Below are positions 58,460 through 64,000 of a DNA stretch of 64,000 bases, one piece after another. How positions within the stretch are numbered: position 1 is the stretch's first letter; every line of letters begins with the position of its first letter. Source of the stretch: Shimia_B sp038525525 (GTDB lineage Bacteria > Pseudomonadota > Alphaproteobacteria > Rhodobacterales > Rhodobacteraceae); NCBI GenBank assembly GCA_038525525.1, contig JBCBHO010000001.1:806001-870000 (forward strand). The letters are read 5' to 3'. The notes beneath the pieces were generated by a model. The model saw nothing but the letters and a program-made list of their open reading frames with translations, did not search any database and was not told the origin of the DNA. Position numbers and translations under genes: made by a program.

Positions 58460-59446
58460 ATGAAACACGTCACGCGCGCCACGGAACTCAAGGCCTACAC
58501 CAATTCGCAGAAGCTTCTCGTGCTCCACGCCGAAGACGGCTGGATCGAGGCGGTCGAAGGCGGGCATTTCGATTTCTTCACAAAGCTCGAACCCGCCCTC
58601 AAGGAGCGCAGCGTGGCGCCCGTCATCGTCACCCTGGGCTCGGAGCTCTCGAAGGCGATCATGGAGCAGAACCATATTCACCTCCTCCTCGGCGACCGGC
58701 CGGACTATCGCCCGAACCTCCTGCACGTCTCGCCCGCCTACCTGTGGGGCTTCTGGTATCTCGACGAGCTCGGCATCAATGCCAACAGCTCCCTTCGCTT
58801 CCGCGACTACCACCCCGAGGCGGTGGATGCCGGCCACGCGGAATGGTTCTTCAACGGTGTGAGCTCGTGGAACCTCGAGCGCAACGTCTCACGCATGCCC
58901 CAAGCTGACCGTGGAACAGAGCACCTCGAGCCCGCTCAGTCGGTCATCTTCTGCCAGGAAGTCGAAGAGCGCAGGCCCCGCGCCCACTACCTCACCACCG
59001 ACCAGATGATCCGCAACGCCGCCCGCGCGGCTGGAGGCGGGATCGTCTACGTCAAACCGCATCCCGCGCAATCCGACGGGGCGCGCCGCCGGGTCGAGCA
59101 TCTGGCCGAGAACGATCCCAACATCCGGATCTCGGAGGCCTCGGTCCATGATCTGATCGCCACGTCGGACTGGGTCATCAGCCAGAATTCCGCGGCGGGC
59201 TTCGAGGCGCTCATGCAGCGCAAGAAGATCATCACATGCGGGCCAAGCGACTATCACCATGCGAGCCTTGTGGCGCACAGCGAGGAAGAGCTGCGCCGAC
59301 ACCTGCGCGAGGGCGCGGGGCATTTCGACGGCTTCGACTACCAGAAGTACTTCTACTGGTTCCTGCATGACCTCTGCCTCGAACCGCAGGCCGAGGGCTT
59401 TGCAGAGAGGGCGTGGGCCCGGATCGCGGCGAAGTGCTTCCTCTGA
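58460..59446 (+). CDS. Capsule-polysaccharide-type glycosyltransferase-like protein
   Basis: A 328-residue protein starting MKHVTRATELKAYTN, after GGGAG. GIVYVKPHPAQSDGARRRVE, SVHDLIATSDWVISQNSAAG and FEALMQRKKIITCGPSDYHH resemble the C-terminal half of KpsC/KpsS-type capsule transferases (conserved KPHP and QNS..GFEAL). No capsule export genes are here. It could add Kdo-like sugars to a lipid or surface glycan. Confidence 0.7.
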   Translation: MKHVTRATELKAYTNSQKLLVLHAEDGWIEAVEGGHFDFFTKLEPALKERSVAPVIVTLGSELSKAIMEQNHIHLLLGDRPDYRPNLLHVSPAYLWGFWYLDELGINANSSLRFRDYHPEAVDAGHAEWFFNGVSSWNLERNVSRMPQADRGTEHLEPAQSVIFCQEVEERRPRAHYLTTDQMIRNAARAAGGGIVYVKPHPAQSDGARRRVEHLAENDPNIRISEASVHDLIATSDWVISQNSAAGFEALMQRKKIITCGPSDYHHASLVAHSEEELRRHLREGAGHFDGFDYQKYFYWFLHDLCLEPQAEGFAERAWARIAAKCFL

Positions 59447-59450
59447 GCCT

Positions 59451-61466
59451 TCAGGCCGCGAGGCCGCGGCCCTTGAGGAGCGCGTCCACGCCGGGCATCC
59501 GTCCACGGAACTTGGTGTAGAGCTCCTCCGGCGGCGCGCTGCCGCCCGCGGACAGGATGAAGGTCTCGAGTTTCTTGGCCGTGCTTGCATCGAAGGCGCC
59601 GCCCGCTTCCTCGAAGGCGGCGAAGGCGTCGGCGTCCATCACCTCGGACCACATGTAGGAATAGTACCCACTGGAATAGCCATCCCCCGCGAAGACATGG
59701 GCGAAATGCGGCGTGGCATGGCGCATCTCGATGGCCGGTGGCATGCCCAGATCCGACAGCACCTCGGCCTGCCGCGCCATGGGATCGGCTGGCGCGGGCC
59801 CGTCGTGAAAGGCCAGATCGACCAGCGCGGAGGCCACGTATTCCACGGTCGAAAAGCCCATGTCGTAGGTCGAGGCCGCCAGAACGCGGTCGAGCAGATC
59901 GCGCGGCATCTTTTCGCCCGTTTCGGCATGGATCGCGTAGCGCTCCAGCACTTCGGGCACCTCGAGCCAGTGCTCATAGAGCTGGCTCGGCAGCTCCACG
60001 AAGTCCCGCGCGACGGACGTGCCCGAGATCATCGGGTAGCGTACCTCGCTGAGCATGTGGTGCAGCGCGTGGCCGAACTCGTGAAAGAGCGTGCGCGCAT
60101 CGTCGAAACTGAGCAACGCGGGCTCACCCGCCGCAGGCTTTGCGAAGTTGCAGACATTGATCGTGATCGGGCGCACATCGCCCTCGAGCCTGTGTCCTGA
60201 CCGGAGCCCCGAGCACCATGCACCGGACCGCTTGCCCGCACGCGCGAAGTAATCGCCGATGAACACCGCCATGTGCTGGCCGTCCCGGGTCACCTCCCAG
60301 GCGCGGGCATCGGGATGGGGCAGCGGCACGTCAAGTGCGGAGAACTCCAGCCTGAAGAGACGCGCGGAGGTGTCGAAAGCCGCCTCGATCATCTTCTCGA
60401 GCTGGAAGTAGGGTTTGAGCTCGCTCTCGTTGAGATCATGCTCCGCCACGCGGCGTTTCTCCGCGTAATACCGCCAGTCCCAGGGCGCGAGGGGGCCGTT
60501 GATCCCGTCGGCGGCCATCATGTCGGTGAGCTTTTGCGCGTCCTCTTCGGCCTTTGCCTTGGCGGGCTCCCAGACCTTGTTGAGCAGGCCGCGTACGGCC
60601 TCCGGGGTCTTGGCCATCTCGGGTTCGAGCTTGTAGGCGGCGAAGGTCTCGTAGCCCAAGAGCTTTGCCCGCTCCTCGCGGAGCGCGAGGATTTCCGTGG
60701 CGATCTCGCGATTGTCCGTGTCGCCGCCATTGGCCCCGCGCGACGACCAGGCTTTCTGTGCCGTCTCGCGCAACGCACGGTCCGGACAAAACTGCAGGAA
60801 GGGCGTCATGAGCGAGCGCGAGGTGGTGATGATCCAGCCGTCGATCCCCTTGGCCTCTGCAGCGGATTTGGCAGCCGACACGAGGAAGGGGGGAAGGCCC
60901 GCCAGTTGGTCCTCGGAGAGTTCCATGTGCCACGTGCGCTCATCGGCGAGCAGATTTTGCGTGAAGGCCGTCCCGAGCTCCGCCAGACGCGCCTTGATGG
61001 CCGTCATCCGCGCCGACGCCTCCCCCGTCAGGGCCGCGCCTGCGCGGGTGAAATTGCGGTGATAAAGCGCGATCACTCGTGCATCCTCGCCGTCAAACCG
61101 ATCGAGCGTGTCGTGCAAGGCCTCGATGCGCGCGAAGAGCTTCGGGTTCGAGATCACCTCTGCATTGTAGGCCGAAAGCGCTGCGACGAAGCCGCGCTGC
61201 ATCTTCTCGCGCTCGGGCGTCGCATCGGTGCCGATGAGATTGAAGAAGATGGAGGCCACGCGATCGAGCTCCTCGCCCGCAAGCTCCATGGCCTGGATTG
61301 TGTTCTCGAGCGTCGGCGCGTCCGTGTTGTCAGCTATGGCCGCGATCTCCGCCCGCCCGCTTTCTAGCGCCGCCTCCATCGCCGGTTCGAACATGTCGTC
61401 CGAGAAAAGCTCGTATCTGGGCAGACCGAGCGGGCCATCCCATGGGGCGAGAAGGGGGTTGGTCAT
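59451..61466 (-). CDS. M3 family metallopeptidase (oligopeptidase A/Dcp type)
   Basis: A 671-residue zinc peptidase of the cytosol. Zinc motif LFHEFGHALHHMLSEV near residue 455, N-terminal helical cover, C-terminal GYSSGYYSYMWSEVMDADAF. Start MTNPLLAPWDGPLGLP; the ATGA overlap with the upstream thiF gene fixes it. No signal peptide. Confidence 0.92.
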   Translation of the reverse strand: MTNPLLAPWDGPLGLPRYELFSDDMFEPAMEAALESGRAEIAAIADNTDAPTLENTIQAMELAGEELDRVASIFFNLIGTDATPEREKMQRGFVAALSAYNAEVISNPKLFARIEALHDTLDRFDGEDARVIALYHRNFTRAGAALTGEASARMTAIKARLAELGTAFTQNLLADERTWHMELSEDQLAGLPPFLVSAAKSAAEAKGIDGWIITTSRSLMTPFLQFCPDRALRETAQKAWSSRGANGGDTDNREIATEILALREERAKLLGYETFAAYKLEPEMAKTPEAVRGLLNKVWEPAKAKAEEDAQKLTDMMAADGINGPLAPWDWRYYAEKRRVAEHDLNESELKPYFQLEKMIEAAFDTSARLFRLEFSALDVPLPHPDARAWEVTRDGQHMAVFIGDYFARAGKRSGAWCSGLRSGHRLEGDVRPITINVCNFAKPAAGEPALLSFDDARTLFHEFGHALHHMLSEVRYPMISGTSVARDFVELPSQLYEHWLEVPEVLERYAIHAETGEKMPRDLLDRVLAASTYDMGFSTVEYVASALVDLAFHDGPAPADPMARQAEVLSDLGMPPAIEMRHATPHFAHVFAGDGYSSGYYSYMWSEVMDADAFAAFEEAGGAFDASTAKKLETFILSAGGSAPPEELYTKFRGRMPGVDALLKGRGLAA

Positions 61467-62524
61467 GCAGCATCCTTCCTGGCCCCGCAGGTGGGGCAGT
61501 CCTTGCGTCGCTTGATCTTGATCTTGCGCGGCTCGGCATCGAGCGCGTCGTAAATCAACATAGTGCCGATGAGCGGCGTGCCCGCCCCCGTGATCCGCTT
61601 GAGGGCCTCCGTGGCCATGAGCGTGCCGATGACGCCCGGCAAAGGGCCAGCCACACCCGCCTCTGCGCAGCTGGGCGCCTGCCCTGCCGCGGGATCCTCC
61701 GGAAAAACGCAATCGTAGCAGGGTCCCTTGAAGGCGGTGTCCCAGACGGCCACCTGCCCCTCCCATTGGCTGATGGCCCCGTGCACGACCGGGAGGCCCA
61801 GCGCATGGGCGGTGCGGCTGATGAGGCGGCGCGTGTCCTGGTTGTCCACCGCATCCACGATGAGATCATAATCGTCGAAAAGATCGGCTGCGATGTTCTC
61901 CGTGAGCCGGCGGGTATAAGGGCGGACTTCGACATAGGGGTTCTGCGCGGCGAGGGTCTCTTCGACGCTCCTCGTCTTCTGCGCGCCGGTATTGGCGTCG
62001 CGGTGGATCACCTGCCGCTGGAGATTTGTGTGCTCGACCGTGTCGTCGTCGATGACGCCGATGACACCGACACCCGCGGCCGCGAGGTATTGCAGCACGG
62101 GCGAGCCAAGGCCCCCTGCCCCGACGACGAGCACTTTCGCGCGCTTCAGCTTCGTCTGACCGGGTCCGCCGATCTCGCGCAGGACGATGTGCCGGGAATA
62201 CCGCTCGAGCTCCACCTCGCTCATTGCGCCCGCGCGCTCGACGGCTTCAAAGGGTGTCTCAGGCTCCGGCTGAGCCATGGCCCTGAGGTATTTCAGGCCG
62301 CGCGAGTAGAGAAATGCCACGCCGCCCAAGCCCGCGAGGATGAGCCACAGGGCGGCGCTTCCGCCCGTGCCCTCGCGCAGGGGATGGCCATCGGGCAGCA
62401 CGATATGGATCGCGAGCACCGCGAGGAACAGAAGCCCGATCATGATCCACCGCGCCTGATGCGGCGTCTTCATCGCAGCGCCAATGAGCCAGAGCGTGGC
62501 AGCCATGGAAAATACGACGATCAT
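61463..62524 (-). CDS. Membrane-anchored HesA/MoeB/ThiF-family adenylyltransferase
   Basis: 353 residues. Residues 1-75 hold three hydrophobic segments (MIVVFSMAATLWLIGAAM; WIMIGLLFLAVLAIHIVL; ALWLILAGLGGVAFLY), fused to an E1-like domain from ELERYSRHIVLREIGGPGQT. ATP loop GAGGLGSPVLQYLAAAGV, zinc cysteines CYDC and CPTC, and SCAEAGVAGPLPGVIG. It activates the C-terminus of a ubiquitin-like sulfur carrier (MoaD or ThiS), neither of which is encoded here. GAGAGAGAC precedes the ATG. Confidence 0.88.
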   Translation of the reverse strand: MIVVFSMAATLWLIGAAMKTPHQARWIMIGLLFLAVLAIHIVLPDGHPLREGTGGSAALWLILAGLGGVAFLYSRGLKYLRAMAQPEPETPFEAVERAGAMSEVELERYSRHIVLREIGGPGQTKLKRAKVLVVGAGGLGSPVLQYLAAAGVGVIGVIDDDTVEHTNLQRQVIHRDANTGAQKTRSVEETLAAQNPYVEVRPYTRRLTENIAADLFDDYDLIVDAVDNQDTRRLISRTAHALGLPVVHGAISQWEGQVAVWDTAFKGPCYDCVFPEDPAAGQAPSCAEAGVAGPLPGVIGTLMATEALKRITGAGTPLIGTMLIYDALDAEPRKIKIKRRKDCPTCGARKDAA

Positions 62525-62534
62525 GCGGTCTCTC

Positions 62535-62990
62535 TCAGCCTGTCCCCGTGGAGCCGAAGCCCCCCAGGCCACGGTGCGTGTCGGACAACGCCTCGACTTC
62601 GCGGAAGGTTGCGCGCACGACGGGAGCGATGACCATTTGCGCGATGCGATCCCCATGGGCGATCGTAACGGGCGCGGCGCCCAGATTGACGAGAATGACG
62701 CCGAGCGGCCCCCGGTAATCCGCATCGATGGTGCCCGGCGTGTTCAGGAGCGTGAGCCCGTGCTTCAGCGCGAGGCCCGAACGCGGCCTGATCTGAGCCT
62801 CGTAGCCCGCTGGAAGCTCGATCCGAAGCCCGGTGGGAAGAAGCGCGCGCTCGCCAGGGGCGAGCGTTCGGGGCGCATCTAGACAGGCTCGCAAGTCAGC
62901 ACCGGCGGCACCGGCTGTTTCATAGCTCGGCAGGGGAAGATCGCGGCGGGCGCCCTCCTCCCGCAGGATCCGAACGGCAATCTCAGCCAC
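62535..62990 (-). CDS. dut: Deoxyuridine 5'-triphosphate nucleotidohydrolase
   Basis: Hydrolyses dUTP to dUMP. 151 residues with all five motifs: AGADLRA, RPRSGLALKHGL, NTPGTIDADYRGP, GDRIAQMVI and the C-terminal RGLGGFGSTG. GTG start overlapping the coaBC end by 8 bp. The coaBC-dut pairing is widely conserved. Confidence 0.96.
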   Translation of the reverse strand: MAEIAVRILREEGARRDLPLPSYETAGAAGADLRACLDAPRTLAPGERALLPTGLRIELPAGYEAQIRPRSGLALKHGLTLLNTPGTIDADYRGPLGVILVNLGAAPVTIAHGDRIAQMVIAPVVRATFREVEALSDTHRGLGGFGSTGTG

Positions 62991-64000
62991 CGAGGGCCTC
63001 TGCGATACGCGCCGCGAGCTTCTGCGCCACGGCGGATTTCGACATGCGCGGCCAGGCCTCGGCGCCGCTCTCGGTGATGAGCGTGACGGCGTTCTCCGTG
63101 CCGCCCATGATCCCGGTGGCCGGGCTCACGTCGTTGGCGACGATCCAGTCGCAGCCCTTGCGCGCGCGCTTGGCTGCGGCATGCGCCTCCACGTTCTCCG
63201 TCTCCGCGGCAAAGCCCACGACGAGCGACGGACGATGGGCGTTGCGTTGCGCTGTGGTGGCGAGAATGTCGGGGTTCTCCGCGAAATCGAGGGCCGGCGC
63301 ACCGCCGTTCGTTTTCTTGAGCTTCTGGTCTGAAGCGCCGGTCACATGCCAGTCGGCCACCGCGGCCGCGAAGATCGCGGCATCCGCAGGCAGCGCGGCA
63401 TCCACGGCTGCGAGCATCTCTCTCGCGGTCTCCACCCGGGTCAGGCGAGCCCCGTGAGGCGGCGGGACAGAAGCCGGGCCTGTGATGAAGGAGACGTCCG
63501 CCCCGAGCTTTAGAAGCGCCTCGGCAATGGCCGTGCCCTGGGCGCCGGAGCTTCTGTTGGCGATGTAGCGGACGGGGTCGATGGGCTCGTGGGTCGGGCC
63601 GGACGTGACGAGCACGTGGCGACCCTTGAGCGGCCCATCGGAGAAGTGCGCTTCGATGGCGGCGAAGATCTCCGCTGGCTCCGAAAGACGGCCTGGCCCG
63701 AATTCTCCGCAGGCCATGGCACCCTCCGCCGGCCCGACGAACAACACCCCGTCCTTCCTCAACGTCTCGATGTTGCGCTGGGTGGCGGCGTGCTCCCACA
63801 TCCGGACGTTCATCGCCGGCGCGATCAGGACGGGTGTGTCTGTCGCGAGCAGGAGCGTGGAGGCGAGATCATTGGCAAGCCCGGCTGCCATCTTGGCCAT
63901 CAGGTCCGCCGAGGCGGGCGCGACGACCAAGAGGTCCGCGGAGCGGGAGAGCTCGATATGACCCATCTCCGCTTCATCGGTGAGATCGAAAAGATCGCGG
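62983..64000 (-). CDS. coaBC: Bifunctional phosphopantothenoylcysteine decarboxylase/phosphopantothenate--cysteine ligase (5' end outside window)
   Basis: Coenzyme A synthesis. The 339 C-terminal codons are present and the gene enters from the right edge. CoaC part: LLVVAPASADLMAKMAAGLA, APAMNVRMWEHAATQRNI and the catalytic Cys in MACGEFGPGRL. CoaB part: VLVTSGPTHEPIDPVRYIAN, RSSGAQGTAIAEALLKLGAD, AAVADWHV and IVANDVS. With panBC in the same window it forms part of the CoA route. Confidence 0.96.
   Translation of the reverse strand, partial: RDLFDLTDEAEMGHIELSRSADLLVVAPASADLMAKMAAGLANDLASTLLLATDTPVLIAPAMNVRMWEHAATQRNIETLRKDGVLFVGPAEGAMACGEFGPGRLSEPAEIFAAIEAHFSDGPLKGRHVLVTSGPTHEPIDPVRYIANRSSGAQGTAIAEALLKLGADVSFITGPASVPPPHGARLTRVETAREMLAAVDAALPADAAIFAAAVADWHVTGASDQKLKKTNGGAPALDFAENPDILATTAQRNAHRPSLVVGFAAETENVEAHAAAKRARKGCDWIVANDVSPATGIMGGTENAVTLITESGAEAWPRMSKSAVAQKLAARIAEALGG

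Overview
The window is GC-rich alphaproteobacterial chromosome, most likely from the order Rhodobacterales (Roseobacter group or a close relative). This is inferred from gene content: an atpHAGD cluster, a B12-dependent (class II) ribonucleotide reductase, hisS-hisZ-hisG with a short HisG, xdhABC overlapping a BMP-type ABC transporter, a membrane-anchored ThiF/MoeB protein, and small families typical of this group (DUF1489, DUF2125, DUF6525-like, Hint_2). Gene density is very high. Many genes in a run overlap by the four bases ATGA or GTGA, and GTG starts are common. I see no rRNA, tRNA, CRISPR array, prophage or insertion sequence.

Layout. 1-3990: ATP synthase delta, alpha, gamma and (partial) beta genes on the minus strand. 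4.4-8.8 kb: a methyltransferase, ClpA and an M23 peptidase. 8.9-12.5 kb: an ExbB/MotA-like and OmpA/MotB-like pair whose second member carries a very long coiled coil. 12.6-18.4 kb: ChaC, a DUF2125 protein, hisC-tyrA-extensin-like operon, MFS protein. 18.4-22.3 kb: rpsD with a structured leader, small and regulatory proteins, a Hint-domain protein. 22.5-26.9 kb: AMP-binding acyl-CoA synthetase and nrdJ, divergent from DUF1489 across a region with NrdR-like boxes. 27-36 kb: histidine genes, slyX, cobaltochelatase CbiX, lipoprotein, dnaE. 36-38.2 kb: a TVP38-like membrane protein and an ArsR/SRPBCC cassette. 38.3-48 kb: xdhABC joined to a purine/nucleoside-type ABC transporter. 48-52 kb: two amine/amino-acid FAD enzymes. 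52-56.8 kb: panCB, two stress-type small proteins, a polyprenyl-phosphate glycosyltransferase set. 56.8-64 kb: hydroxyacid dehydrogenase, SH3 protein, capsule-type glycosyltransferase, M3 peptidase, ThiF, dut, coaBC (partial).

The genes are mostly housekeeping. They cover energy generation (ATP synthase), proteolysis (ClpA, M3), translation (rpsD, hisS), DNA precursors and replication (nrdJ, dut, dnaE), cofactors (panBC, coaBC, cbiX), amino acids (hisGZ, hisC, tyrA), and uptake plus oxidation of purines (xdh and the ABC operon).

The most unusual signal is not a protein. It is a family of three 73-bp elements (4328-4400, 8848-8920, 22434-22506). Each has perfectly complementary 10-bp ends whose sequence differs between copies, enclosing a conserved core that can form a G-quadruplex with one-base loops. 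All three lie directly 3' of a minus-strand gene, and one forms part of that gene's stop codon. Other points of note are a dispersed repeat inserted in frame in xdhB, the giant coiled coil in the MotB-like protein, a probable leaderless ArsR transcript, and an operon-internal hairpin over the Shine-Dalgarno site of a small membrane gene.
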